This document shows, one piece after another, positions 18,301-25,019 of a DNA stretch of 64,000 nucleotides (positions are counted from its first letter, which is position 1; every line of letters starts with the position of its first letter). The translations under genes and the position numbers were made by a program. The notes under the pieces were generated by a model. It was not told the origin of the DNA, made no database searches, and was given only the letters and a program-made list of their open reading frames with translations. Source of the stretch: JBEKOF01 sp049513975 (lineage in GTDB: Bacteria; Verrucomicrobiota; Verrucomicrobiia; Limisphaerales; Palsa-1400); the NCBI GenBank assembly GCA_049513975.1, contig JBEKVM010000034.1, positions 1 to 64,000 on the forward strand. Reading direction: 5' to 3'.

Positions 18301-18777
18301 GTGCAACTGCACAACATCAAGCTGCAGCAGGCCCTCATCGGCCTCAACGCCCGCCAGTCCGCCGCCGCGGGCGACGCCGGCGCGCTGGGCGGCAAACTGC
18401 GCGACCTGCGCAGCCGCCCGGAGCTGAATTACACCCAGCAGGACGCCAAAGACATTCTGGACAACAACAGCGCCGACGAAAACGCCGCCTTCACCCGCCT
18501 GGCGGAAAAACTCATTCAGCAGCAGGACGCCGCCGTCAGCCACCCCGCCGGCATCCGCGCCAGCATTCCCGATCAAGGCCGCGTCCTCACCTTTCAGCGC
18601 GCCGTGGCGGTGGAACCGTGGGCCGATTTGAACCTCCGGCTCGAGGCTTCCATTGTGCCCGCCGCCTCCGTGGCAGCCCGACTGCTGGTCCTGGCTGGCA
18701 CCCTGTTCGCCTTCGCCCTTTTTGCCCTGGCCCTGCGCTCCCTGCGCCCCGGCGCCGGCCAACCCCCTCCTTCTTAA
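12322..18777 (+). CDS. Very large lipoprotein with internal membrane segments, function unknown
   Basis: 2151 residues. The N-terminus is a lipoprotein signal (VALCAFLLAGC, Cys16), which fixes the ATG at 12322. Residues ~17-865 and ~1090-2110 are long beta-rich regions without a family I recognise. Residues ~870-1074 hold several hydrophobic helices (LLALLALALALRWAARAG; IVILGLIAFAFVLGCVAQL; LPAFLLCGVLLPAL; LALLAAGIYWMSAG). Near residue 1950 a TPR-like stretch appears (AREFFDLGNNSLVKGNPQQA). One more helix lies at ~2115-2139, close to the end. Same strand as, and 330 bases after, the sigma/VWA pair, so probably part of that envelope module. The two halves look alike in style (long beta-sandwich runs ending in hydrophobic helices), so an ancient fusion of two membrane-anchored proteins is possible. 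Confidence 0.75.
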   Translation: MKTPLVALCAFLLAGCVAAAGSKPADAPLAAVTLTDFKLVGNLSGDLADFTLTATAHVEDARGGSLDLLSGPVALTAMDTNRNQHIRADHNHFYLAFDRRGVFPVKVRFSAAVRQVDGWNALDFHVAPSVLQPVVLQGLAAETQFQFPGAARPDRSGSDFLSYLPASGAVKFSWKEVPPEAEGKLFFSAEMWSQVNVLPGLMRQTALLNFKVMQGELNRVTLLLRGEGEVTRVQGDQVLAWNPPEPVPNSTDRRLVIQLNQPQKDQCVILVQTQTPLGAFPQTADVLQLRPENATRFAGYFRIVNEGAVRLEVAQASGASQISPDQFPESDATRAIFRAAGNQRFVYRFAGADFSLKIRADQILPELAVSERLAYHHGENELVIDAEFELDIREAPLRELLLRVPKGYSFTRINASGLSDYFPTEPPGESYAELRLVYGQPVSGRQLVQLRLERNQGLGQAHWTLPRLEVLKAKSVRGFIGVSADPGFRITPEQTQGLTDIATAFFPGKLEGIQAAFRLTDSATDSAWQATLQVERLPQTVQADALHLFSIGEGIAYGSSLLNYVVSGAPVASFKVELSDEYYNVEFTGKDIRNWQRTNGGYVVQLHTPVAGPYTLLATYDRPFKRQGETLLFTGARPLDAQSEQGYTLVISAYQFQVNPTEVSPGLLPLEPAEVPPEYRLFFDAPILAAYRYASRPFNLKLALQPLAQGDSVSQIVDRASFQTRVSKEGQALTDVRYFIKNRGNPNFRLTVPDGAQLWSASINGAPAVPVSDGKASLVPLPQSGDPDGVLELDLKVASQSRDPEKVTVQAPIADAPVMLAEWQFAPDPGRRLVYQRGSLLPARAALDVSGFAQLTRLWEGRGTGTAQVLFCALLALLALALALRWAARAGACKYGQAHICIVILGLIAFAFVLGCVAQLAQLAGTVRGSVPAGLTFLAPVQRPGSALQIAVSNVADKTTVAAVLGWGWPALAALVLWAGAWMAGAPLQKLAASVGGWTLLAWAALRFPNGAPAFFWILPAFLLCGVLLPALRQLSRWPRKPAAAPMAPSSGAAPATLALLAAGIYWMSAGHGLVLGADAPPAKSALIPAPAIPDSVTQTIRVEDKLALATAKIRWQALKGQALPLLSEPAVLTHVEFPARSLKLEPGPAGSKCSQQIVAQENGVFDIEEKYEIRVSPDQAGAGFALPAPYGLINRLSLTVVNLDVDVLSPQAVSIKCDHATTNTVATLILSPADGTISWRPRSRDVKREKPVFYAEMAQLFVPSGGVVEGAHAVSIRPAQGELAELTFNVPPGATVTDVIDPAQPPNGAAAPAPAWRFDPDTRKLRVALNPALSRPFALLIRSQVATGPLPFAQSLGLVTVDNAAGQIVGEAGIATTDEVQLDTVTANSLSPINLEDFPMDAASAFRGQIPGLTLRRAFRYADATASLSLNASAVQPDVRVETRDTLSLGEDHTTLADSFTVDVTRAGIFNLSFLMPTNFDVDSISGAALSQWTEAKTEAGRVITLHLSGKTLGRQDFAITLAGPGVKTARGWKVPQVVLREANKQHGTLLIVPEQGMGLQAAAREGYTQLDPQKSGIRQKGVLAFSLSQVPSNLTLDIDQVDPWIEVTSLQHAAVREAQLKITANLLYQIKNAGLRAFRVFLPTNAESVRFQGEQVSDFLKMTNAITNGLQEWEVKLDRRVIGQYLLQATYQTPIPAQAAEATLAGVQAAEVNSQRGFVTVQSDPRLQVTADHLPTALQIAEWQSIPRNLEKDLASVSANITCQLLDPAFQLPLKLQRHQAAKLLPAHVNNITFNSVISDDGVMLTQARLEILPGDKRLLSLTLPKDAGFWFAFVNDNGVWPWREQTNILIPLEQQSHGDKPVSVEVFYECRTGLAGAGALNLELLAPKFDLPLENITWRVCLGDKWQLKHWSGSLQLQAQELRSPAAALDPQFYLQTQNSLRLARTEEAREFFDLGNNSLVKGNPQQARRAFEAAFGLSTHDAAFNEDARVQLHNIKLQQALIGLNARQSAAAGDAGALGGKLRDLRSRPELNYTQQDAKDILDNNSADENAAFTRLAEKLIQQQDAAVSHPAGIRASIPDQGRVLTFQRAVAVEPWADLNLRLEASIVPAASVAARLLVLAGTLFAFALFALALRSLRPGAGQPPPS

Positions 18778-18804
18778 TCTTAATCCTAATCTTAATCTTA
18801 ATCT
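18773..18804. repeat. TTAATC-type hexamer array
   Basis: About five tandem hexamers (CTTAATCTTAATCCTAATCT and onward) overlap the stop codon of the giant lipoprotein gene. The unit matches that in the arrays at 6569 and 6643. Confidence 0.7.
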
Positions 18805-18871
18805 CCCCCGCAGCTCGCCCTCTGTGGATTTGTGTCGCGCCGGCCTGGAATCGCCACCGTTTAACCGCAAG

Positions 18872-19052
18872 TGTGCGCATCTTGACGCGCTACCGGGGTC
18901 AGGGCAGGAATGCTACTGGAGTGCGCCCGTCCTCGGGCGCAGCAACATGGAAAACACGGCGCGGCGCTGATTTTCCTGCGCACCCAAAAAAACCCGACTT
19001 GCTGCGGCCGGGGACGGCCGCACTCCGCGAGCAGCAGTGTCAAGATGCGCCC
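18872..19052 (+). mobile_element. MITE-like element, copy A, with target duplication
   Basis: A ~181-base element whose right end reads AGCAGTGTCAAGATGCGCCC; its left end is a degenerate complement (GTGCGCATCTTGAC). The direct repeat AACCGCAA flanks it at 18863-18870 and 19053-19060, as expected for an 8-9 bp target-site duplication. A second copy in opposite orientation lies at 33034-33231. Internal GTGCGCCCGTCCTCGGGCGC and GGCCGGGGACGGCC palindromes are shared. It has no coding capacity, so it must have been moved by a transposase encoded elsewhere. Confidence 0.8.
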
Positions 19053-19119
19053 AACCGCAAAGTTGCTTTCGCTTTGAGGTTGCCTGGCGGTGGAAATTGT
19101 GATTTACTAATGGCGTTAT

Positions 19120-19389
19120 ATGCAACCGCGACGACGACTATCTTTGGCAGACGCGCTCATGGTTTGGGGATTTGTGCTGTCGTTTTTCGGTTTATTCGGC
19201 GCGGCCTGTTTCGAGGCTTACAAGATTGTCGCGGTCATTCCGGCTGCTTTTGAATCATCCCACGCCTACTGGCGCACTCCCATGACGGCATCGGACGACG
19301 ATTCCCCGCCGAATTCGTCCGGCCGTTCGAGAATGACGGCGCGACAACGCGCCCAAGACGAAGCGCGCGCCGCCGGGCAAGACCGATGA
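19120..19389 (+). CDS. Small hypothetical protein with one membrane helix
   Basis: An 89-residue frame. Residues ~12-42 are hydrophobic (LMVWGFVLSFFGLFGAACFEA), the rest is polar, Ser/Arg-rich and low complexity. I recognise no family and see no ribosome-binding site. It lies in a repeat- and relic-rich area, so it may be a fragment rather than a working gene. Confidence 0.3.
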   Translation: MQPRRRLSLADALMVWGFVLSFFGLFGAACFEAYKIVAVIPAAFESSHAYWRTPMTASDDDSPPNSSGRSRMTARQRAQDEARAAGQDR

Positions 19390-19461
19390 GGTGAACGCCG
19401 GCGCGACCTGCCTGGCACCGGCCTGACTTTTTTCTGCCCCTGGCCCCGATACTCCATACCG

Positions 19462-19644
19462 CCCGGCGTTGGGAATACGCATCTCGCCCAGGCGGTGGGG
19501 TATGAAGCCATCAAAATGAACTTACAGGCGCTCTACCCCTCAATCTTTGACCTGGTGCGCGATTTCATGAAAGACGAAGCCTTTAACCAGCAGGACCGAA
19601 CCCTGCGCCGTTACCTCAACCCGGAGCTTCTAATTATTGACTAA
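19462..19644 (+). pseudogene. Relic of an IS21-family istB (ATPase helper) gene
   Basis: Translating from 19462 gives PGVGNTHLAQAVGYEAIK, then SIFDLVRDFMKDEAFNQQD, then RTLRRYLNPELLIID and a stop. This is the Walker A to Walker B section of IstB, which normally reads GxGKTHLA...LLIIDD. The essential Walker A Lys is Asn here, the reading frame stops one residue into Walker B, and the N- and C-terminal parts are missing. No istA transposase is present. It is a dead remnant of an insertion sequence. Confidence 0.85.
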
Positions 19645-19878
19645 TGTGCAGTGCTCAAAAATGTTGAGTGGAGCGCCTTTTTGCAGTGCCAGCCAAGGCG
19701 GCGCGGGTTTTCCACTCAACATTATTGACCGGGATTTCCCGCCTGGGCTTCACCTGTGCCAGAAAAAAGCCGAGAGGCAGACTGAAAATGCACTTGCAAA
19801 ACTTTGGAGCAGGAGGAAAATCACAAAAAAGGCCCACGCTGTGCATGGGTGGACAAATCCACACGAAGCGCAGTTCTT

Positions 19879-20199
19879 ATGAGCGCTATTTTAAAACACC
19901 TCCCAATGGCCAGGGCCGTATTTGTTTGCGCCATGCCCATTGCCGGCATGGTCTTTCTTCAGTCCCAAATGTCATTCATTCATGTCGATCCTGGAGGGCG
20001 AGAGCGGTTTGCTATCCCGATTCCTCTCTATGGTTGGATTGTCGGTGCGGCCTTTATACTGACTGGCATAATACTTTGCGTGATAACTTTCAAACGAGGT
20101 TCGCAAATGGAGAAGATTATAGGCGGTATCGGCGCGCTCCTCACTGCGTTGCTTTTGAGAAGTTACGTCATCGCGTTATGGATCTCCACGCACAGTTAA
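19879..20199 (+). CDS. Small integral membrane protein, unknown function
   Basis: 106 residues from ATG 19879; the frame extends upstream to 19804 but the added residues are polar and unconvincing. Three hydrophobic segments are visible: AVFVCAMPIAGMVFLQ (~11-27), YGWIVGAAFILTGIILCVITF (~52-73), and IIGGIGALLTALLLRSYVIALW (~81-103). No family is recognised. It sits alone between the istB relic and a direct repeat. Confidence 0.5.
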   Translation: MSAILKHLPMARAVFVCAMPIAGMVFLQSQMSFIHVDPGGRERFAIPIPLYGWIVGAAFILTGIILCVITFKRGSQMEKIIGGIGALLTALLLRSYVIALWISTHS

Positions 20200-20272
20200 G
20201 TTACAGTTGACAACATTGGCGCTAAATCCAGACGGCGAAATCGCGGTTGATGAGTTTTTATGGATCAGAAAA

Positions 20273-20424
20273 AAAAGGGGTCAAACCATAACTTTTCCAC
20301 TTTTACGACGCGCAGGAACGCCCAAAAATGGCTCTTCGGGCGCATTTCGCCGCTCCGACTCATGCTGCGGTTCCCATCTTCACCCGCCCCGGTGCGCCAA
20401 CGTGTCCCGCCATTCAGAACTTTC
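20273..20424 (+). repeat. 152-bp direct repeat, left copy
   Basis: Nearly identical, without gaps, to 21346-21497 (offset 1073 bases; a few substitutions, e.g. CTGCGG versus CGGCGG). Each copy is associated with a second shared block containing CCCCTCCGGCAGCACCGGCC (20440-20525 here, 21222-21337 on the right), giving the order A-B-[toxin-antitoxin]-B'-A'. The 20200-20553 gap holds nothing else I can support. Confidence 0.85.
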
Positions 20425-20553
20425 TCCATTCACTCTTCCAAATTCACCATCCCCTGGCCTCGCTTCTCCATTTGGCATTTTGCATTTCCCCGGCCCCTCC
20501 GGCAGCACCGGCCTCATCCACCCGCCAACAACGGGCGCATGTTCTTGCCGATA

Positions 20554-20871
20554 TTACATTCCGAGGCGTTCTGCCAAACGATCGAGGATGCCTTCCAATT
20601 CGCCGGTGGTAAGTTCGCCGAGTTTCCGTTCGAGTTTGACGCTGGCGACGGTCGCAACACGCTGCATGTCAAAAACGCCTTGCTCGGCAAGGAACGGCTT
20701 GGAAATCCCGACCTCCCATCGGTTGCCCCGGCGCGACGTGGTGTGAGCGACCACGGTGAAAACATCCAATTCATTGCTCCCGGGCTGCGGTGTCAAAATC
20801 AGGCAGGGACGGACTTTAGCCGCCATGCCCAAATCAACTATCCAGACGTCACCCGGTTTTGCGGCGGGCAT
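20554..20871 (-). CDS. MazF/PemK-family toxin (endoribonuclease type)
   Basis: 105 residues from ATG 20871. The family hallmarks are present: an N-terminal PGDVWIVDLG strand, then KVRPCLILTP (the conserved Arg-Pro), then DVFTVVAHTTS and a C-terminal RVATVASVKLERKLGELTTG, leading to the usual last helix. Such toxins cleave mRNA at short motifs and are held inactive by the cognate antitoxin. An upstream in-frame ATG at 20949 would add 26 unrelated residues overlapping the antitoxin. The gene overlaps the antitoxin by 23 bases, a layout normal for co-translated pairs. Confidence 0.8.
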   Translation of the reverse strand: MPAAKPGDVWIVDLGMAAKVRPCLILTPQPGSNELDVFTVVAHTTSRRGNRWEVGISKPFLAEQGVFDMQRVATVASVKLERKLGELTTGELEGILDRLAERLGM

Positions 20872-21034
20872 CAGCAGCCTCCTGTTGATCCATATCCTGG
20901 AACATGGACTCGGCGGCCTCATGCAGGAAAAGCGCCTCGTCCGGCCCATTTAGCTCCCGCAGTCGCCGCAGAACGATGGCGCGTTCCTCCGGGGTCAGCT
21001 TGGGCAGTTCTTGGATAATCTCAACCATGCTCAT
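20849..21034 (-). CDS. Antitoxin partner of the MazF-like toxin
   Basis: A 61-residue mostly helical acidic protein (IIQELPKLTPEERAIVLRR, LNGPDEALFLHEAAESMFQ). The pattern 'L.KLTPEER..V...L' is common in small antitoxins lying before MazF/PemK genes. Its position immediately upstream with a 23-base overlap is the main evidence. No separate DNA-binding domain is obvious. Its ATG overlaps the stop of the preceding small frame (21031-21261) by four bases. Confidence 0.65.
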   Translation of the reverse strand: MSMVEIIQELPKLTPEERAIVLRRLRELNGPDEALFLHEAAESMFQDMDQQEAADARRKTG

Positions 21035-21261
21035 AACACCAGATTGCCGCAGACTCGGTGGCGAGTTCCATCAAGGGCTTTCATATTCGCGCGTAATTTC
21101 GCCGGAATCTGTCCGACCACAAAATCCAGAATCTCGTCACCGACATGCATAATTGAACCGTAGCAGGGAATCTCCCTTTCGACAAGCGCGGAAAAGGAGC
21201 GCTCCGGCGCATTCACGCAGGCCGGATTCACCATTCCCTGCCCCGCTTCTTCATTTAGCAT
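21031..21261 (-). CDS. Short frame upstream of the antitoxin, possible truncated gene
   Basis: Up to 76 residues; internal Met codons at 21234 and further in could be the true start. The C-terminal half (VGDEILDFVVGQIPAKLRAN) is reminiscent of small helical proteins that accompany toxin genes, but I cannot name a family. The ATGA overlap with the antitoxin suggests translational coupling. It may be a relic. Confidence 0.35.
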   Translation of the reverse strand: MLNEEAGQGMVNPACVNAPERSFSALVEREIPCYGSIMHVGDEILDFVVGQIPAKLRANMKALDGTRHRVCGNLVL

Positions 21262-21345
21262 TTAGCATTCAGCATTTATAATTTATTATTTAGCATTTCC
21301 CCAGCCCCTCCGGCAGCACCGGCCTCATCCCGCCGCCAGCAATGG

Positions 21346-21497
21346 AAAAGGGGTCAAACCATAACTTTTCCACTTTTACGACGCGCAGGAACGCCCAAAA
21401 ATGGCTCTTCGGGCGCATTTCGCCGCTCCGACTCATGCGGCGGTTCCCATCTTCACCAGCCCCGGTGCGCCAACGTGTCCCGCCATTCAGAACTTTC
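21346..21497 (+). repeat. 152-bp direct repeat, right copy
   Basis: Gap-free match to 20273-20424. Together the two copies bracket the toxin-antitoxin module. Between 21498 and the MFS gene start I see no further gene, only a possible promoter region. Confidence 0.85.
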
Positions 21498-21903
21498 ACC
21501 ATTTCTCTCCGTGCTCTTCCACGAACACTTCCATGGCGACACCAGCCGCGGCGTGGCTGCGTCTCATCAAAACGGCTGGCCGGCCTCGGGGGGCCAAGCT
21601 CCATCAGCCTCGCCTCCCTCCACACGGCAAGCACCCCGAAAAAGCCGGTGACGACAAAGTGACCCGGATGGGTGTGGTTCAAGCCCGAAAACTGGTTTTC
21701 CTGATTCGATCAACCGAAAATTCCAGAGCAGGACGATTGGATCTCTCACCCAAGTCAACCACCCGAGAATTTTATCGAATTTTTCATGGACGGAGTTGAG
21801 ATGGGGCAGGAGGGGTGACAACGCAAAAGTCATCGCCAAAACTGAGGAATGCGGGAAAGAACCTTGCCGGGCGGCGCGGCTTTTGGTTAAGGTTTTCGAT
21901 CTT

Positions 21904-23664
21904 GTGAAGTCCAGCACGGCAAACCGGCCCGCCACCAGCCATTACCGCTGGGTGATTTGCGGACTGCTTTTTTTCGCCACGACCTTCAATTACCTTGACC
22001 GGCAGGTCATCAGCTACCTGAAGGATCCGATCTTCTGCGCGCCGGCGGCACAGGGCGGCTTCGGCTGGTCGAACACGGACTTTGCGAATTTGACTTCCTT
22101 TTTCACCGCCTTTTACGCCGGAATGACCATCATCGCCGGCTGGGTCATTGACAAAATCGGCACGAAAATCGGACTGGCGCTCTCGCTCATCTTCTGGTCG
22201 TTGTTCGGCATCGCCAATGCGTTCGTGGGACGGCTGGTGACGATGCACATCCTGGTGCGCAGCGCCTTTGCCGTCGGCGAAGGCGGGAACTTCCCCGCTT
22301 CCATCAAAACCGTGGCGGAGTGGTTTCCCAAACGGGAACGCGCCCTGGCGACGGGCATTTTCAACAGCGGTTCAAACTTCGGCGCGATGGCGGCCGCCCT
22401 CTTCGTGCCGTGGTGCCTGGTTTATTTCGGCGATGAGCGCGGCTGGAAGATGGCCTTCATTCTCACCGGCGCGGCCGGATTTCTCTGGCTGATTTTTTGG
22501 TTCTGGCTTTATGAGATTCCCATCAAACAACACCGGCTTTCCCAGGCTGAATTTGATCATATTCACAGCGACAAGGACGATTCCGTCGCCGGGGAAAAAC
22601 CGTCCAAAGGCGTGTTTGGAAAACTCTTTTCCATCAGTGGCCGGATTCCGCGCGCCGCTTTTTGGGGAACGATGATTCTGATCGTCATTTTGACGCTGTT
22701 CATCTGCGTGATGACGAGCCTGATCGCGACCCCCGGCGCGCATCTTTATGCTCCCGGGGGAGGTCTGAAACATGTCTTCGACAGCATCTTCAAAACCCCC
22801 AACGATGTCAACTCTATTTTTGCGCTGCGCATGGCCTGGCTTATCGTCGTGTCCTGGATTGCCATCGCTCTGCAAATCAAGCGATGGCATGACCTTGGGA
22901 AAACCGGCTGGCTGGTTTTGGTCAATCTCGTGCCGGCAGTTGGAACGGCGTTATCGCTCCTTGTCCTGGGATTCTTGAAGGGCGGCTCCGGCGCGAATCA
23001 ATTCGGCAATGCAGGCGGCCCTGGGTTGCTGGGCTACCGGCAGACCTGGTCGTTTTTCTGGGGAAAATTTCTCACCGACGGCGTCTGGTGGTTCTATCTG
23101 TTCTGGCTTCCGGATTACTTGACCAAGCAATTCGGCATGACCAAAGAACAGGTCATGATGCCGACTTTCATCGTTTTTGGGGTCTCCATCATCGGCAGTG
23201 TTTATGGCGGGAGCATTCCCATGACGCTCATCAAGAAGGGCATGGCGGTTTACAAGGCCCGCATGCTGGCGATGTTCCTCATCGCCCTGGCTCCGCTGAC
23301 CGTTTTGGCGACCCAGTATTTTGGCGACGTCAGCGAGTTTGGGAAATGGGCCGCCACGCTGGCCGTCGCGACGATTTGCATTGGCGCCGCCGCGCATCAG
23401 GCGTGGTCGGCGAACCTCTTCACCACCGTTTCCGACATGTTCCCGAAAAAGACGGTCGGTTCGGTCACGGGCATTGGCGCCATGGCCGGCGGCCTGGGCG
23501 GCGTGGTGGTTCAGCAACTCGCCGGCGGCCTGACCGATGCCTTGAAGGAGAATCCGCAGACTGCCTACCTGGTCATGTTCATTATCTGCGCCCTGAGTTA
23601 CCTCCTCGCCTGGGGAATCATGAAAGCGCTCGTGCCACGCCACCAACCCATTACGGATTTATAA
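21904..23664 (+). CDS. MFS sugar-acid permease with a DUF805 domain inserted in its central loop
   Basis: About 586 residues from GTG 21904; the frame is open to TTG 21796 but the extra residues are atypical. The N-terminal half has FNYLDRQVISYLKDP and GEGGNFPASIKTVAEWFPKR, typical of the anion:cation symporter (hexuronate/ExuT-like) branch. At residues ~239-371, where MFS proteins have the cytoplasmic loop between helices 6 and 7, lies a near-complete DUF805 domain: SGRIPRAAFWGTM, a membrane pair, IKRWHDLGKTGWLVLVNLVP, and GSGANQFG. The C-terminal MFS half resumes at ~375 (FFWGKFLTDGVWWFYLFWLP). A 586-residue length is ~150 more than usual and is explained by the insertion. The substrate is probably a hexuronate or related acid (inference). 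Confidence 0.85.
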   Translation: MKSSTANRPATSHYRWVICGLLFFATTFNYLDRQVISYLKDPIFCAPAAQGGFGWSNTDFANLTSFFTAFYAGMTIIAGWVIDKIGTKIGLALSLIFWSLFGIANAFVGRLVTMHILVRSAFAVGEGGNFPASIKTVAEWFPKRERALATGIFNSGSNFGAMAAALFVPWCLVYFGDERGWKMAFILTGAAGFLWLIFWFWLYEIPIKQHRLSQAEFDHIHSDKDDSVAGEKPSKGVFGKLFSISGRIPRAAFWGTMILIVILTLFICVMTSLIATPGAHLYAPGGGLKHVFDSIFKTPNDVNSIFALRMAWLIVVSWIAIALQIKRWHDLGKTGWLVLVNLVPAVGTALSLLVLGFLKGGSGANQFGNAGGPGLLGYRQTWSFFWGKFLTDGVWWFYLFWLPDYLTKQFGMTKEQVMMPTFIVFGVSIIGSVYGGSIPMTLIKKGMAVYKARMLAMFLIALAPLTVLATQYFGDVSEFGKWAATLAVATICIGAAAHQAWSANLFTTVSDMFPKKTVGSVTGIGAMAGGLGGVVVQQLAGGLTDALKENPQTAYLVMFIICALSYLLAWGIMKALVPRHQPITDL

Positions 23665-23906
23665 ATATGGCAACCAAAAACACGCATGGCTAATTCTCCT
23701 GATTCCAATGAGTTTGATTGCTTGAGGAGGCCGTTCGCATCACCCGGACATCTGGCTATTGTCTCATTTCTGCTCGGCCAAATACTGTTGCCCGGTTCTT
23801 TGCCGGCCCAAGTCGCGCCGCGCGAACGGATATCTGTCAACGAGTTTATTTGAGTCACCTTTGAACGCGGGCGTCCACCGGGCGGGCCGGATGAATTGGG
23901 TTTGAG

Positions 23907-24824
23907 CTACTGGCTCTGGTTGAACTGATCCATCGCCTGGCGGATGGCGCGCGTATGTTCGGCGGTGCTGCCGCAGCAAGAACCGACAATCATCGCTCCC
24001 GCGGCCAGAACGGCGGGCAATGCGATGACCATGTCTGCGGGAGATTGTTTGTAAACGGCTTTCCCGCGTTCCAAAACCGGCAGGCCGGCGTTGGGCTGCA
24101 CCATCGTCGGCAGTTGGCAGTGCGCGCGATAAATCCCCGCCACCACGGCCGCGCCCGCCATGTCCATGCCGGTGCCGCAATTCAAGGCCACAAAGTGCGC
24201 GCCTTTTTCCTCCGCGAATTCGGCCGCCTTTTCCGGCAGCACCCCCATCATCGTCACGTAAAATGTCTTGTCCGCCGACAAATCATAAGCGAGCGAAGCA
24301 ATGATGCTGCGCGCTCCGGCCGCCTTGGCGGCGTCAATGGCCACGCCCAGTTCATCCAGCGAGGTTTGCGTTTCGATAATGATCGCATCCACGCCTCCCT
24401 CAACCAGCGCCGAGGCTTGTTCCTCCAGAGCAAGCTGTGCTTCCGCTTGGGGCAGATCGCCGTACGGTTCCAAAATGGCCCCCACCGGCCCGATGTCGCC
24501 GAGCACATATCCAGCGCGCCCGCCAAATGCCTCCCGGGCGATGCGGACGGCGGCTTGGTTGATGGCGCGCGCGTCCCCGGCCACGCCATGCCGCTGCAGA
24601 GTAATGCGGCTGCCGCCGAAAGTGTTGGTGATGAGACAATCCGCGCCCGCCTCCGCATAACGCCGCTGAATGGCCAGGACCCGTTCCGGATGGGTGAGGT
24701 TCCACAGTTCGCCGCACTGGCCGCTCTCCAATCCGGCCAGCATCAATTGCGTCCCCATCGCGCCATCGCAGACAAGCCGGCGCTCTCGCACCGCCTCATG
24801 AAGCAGTTTTTGCATGGTCATCAA
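23907..24824 (-). CDS. Homocysteine S-methyltransferase family protein (MetH N-terminal/BHMT type)
   Basis: 305 residues. The start MQKLLHEAVRERRLVCDGAMGTQL is family-typical, followed by GADCLITNTFGGS and IIIETQTSLDEL. The three zinc-binding cysteines of the family are present: C216 (LNCGTG) and C283-C284 (GSCCGST), so it should activate homocysteine or another thiol as methyl acceptor. It lacks any B12 domain, unlike full-length MetH, so it would need a separate corrinoid protein such as the one encoded at 28217-29221. It is transcribed divergently from the RACo-type gene, with ~195 bases between them. Confidence 0.85.
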   Translation of the reverse strand: MMTMQKLLHEAVRERRLVCDGAMGTQLMLAGLESGQCGELWNLTHPERVLAIQRRYAEAGADCLITNTFGGSRITLQRHGVAGDARAINQAAVRIAREAFGGRAGYVLGDIGPVGAILEPYGDLPQAEAQLALEEQASALVEGGVDAIIIETQTSLDELGVAIDAAKAAGARSIIASLAYDLSADKTFYVTMMGVLPEKAAEFAEEKGAHFVALNCGTGMDMAGAAVVAGIYRAHCQLPTMVQPNAGLPVLERGKAVYKQSPADMVIALPAVLAAGAMIVGSCCGSTAEHTRAIRQAMDQFNQSQ

Positions 24825-24982
24825 CGCATTATTTCCCGCCAGTTGACCTCGACGGAACAGGGCCAGCCGCAGTGTAGATAGGGTTTTGCCGCCCCCGGCG
24901 CAAGCCCCAAGTTCCGCAGCTCCCCGATGCAGGCGGCCTCGCCTCCGAATGAAAGTTGCGGGAAGGAGCGGGTTGATGCATT

Positions 24983-25001
24983 ATGTTCTCCGGCCGAACT
25001 A
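24983..25001 (+). promoter_or_regulatory. Candidate operator (degenerate copy): ATGTT-N9-AACTA
   Basis: ATGTTctccggccgAACTA ends 18 bases before the ATG of the RACo-type gene. The right half with flanks, CCGAACTAA, is identical to that in the better palindromes at 36655-36673 and 37960-37978. The left half matches at only three of five positions, so this site is tentative. Confidence 0.35.
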
Positions 25002-25019
25002 AATGACACCAGCAGTTGC

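Noticed and set aside
15775..18870. 1031-codon leftward frame opposite the same gene
   Set aside because: Same reason; Gly/Gln/Arg-rich with no recognisable domain.
19668..20210. 180-codon frame overlapping the small membrane protein
   Set aside because: The product is Arg/Cys/His-rich without hydrophobic order; the overlapping frame from 19879 has three convincing membrane segments.
23907..24824. Full-length methionine synthase MetH
   Set aside because: Only the homocysteine-binding domain is encoded; pterin, B12 and activation domains are absent from this frame.
24825..25019. Cobalamin riboswitch in the divergent leader of the corrinoid genes
   Set aside because: I could not find the conserved B12-box core or the expected multi-stem layout; the region is also short.
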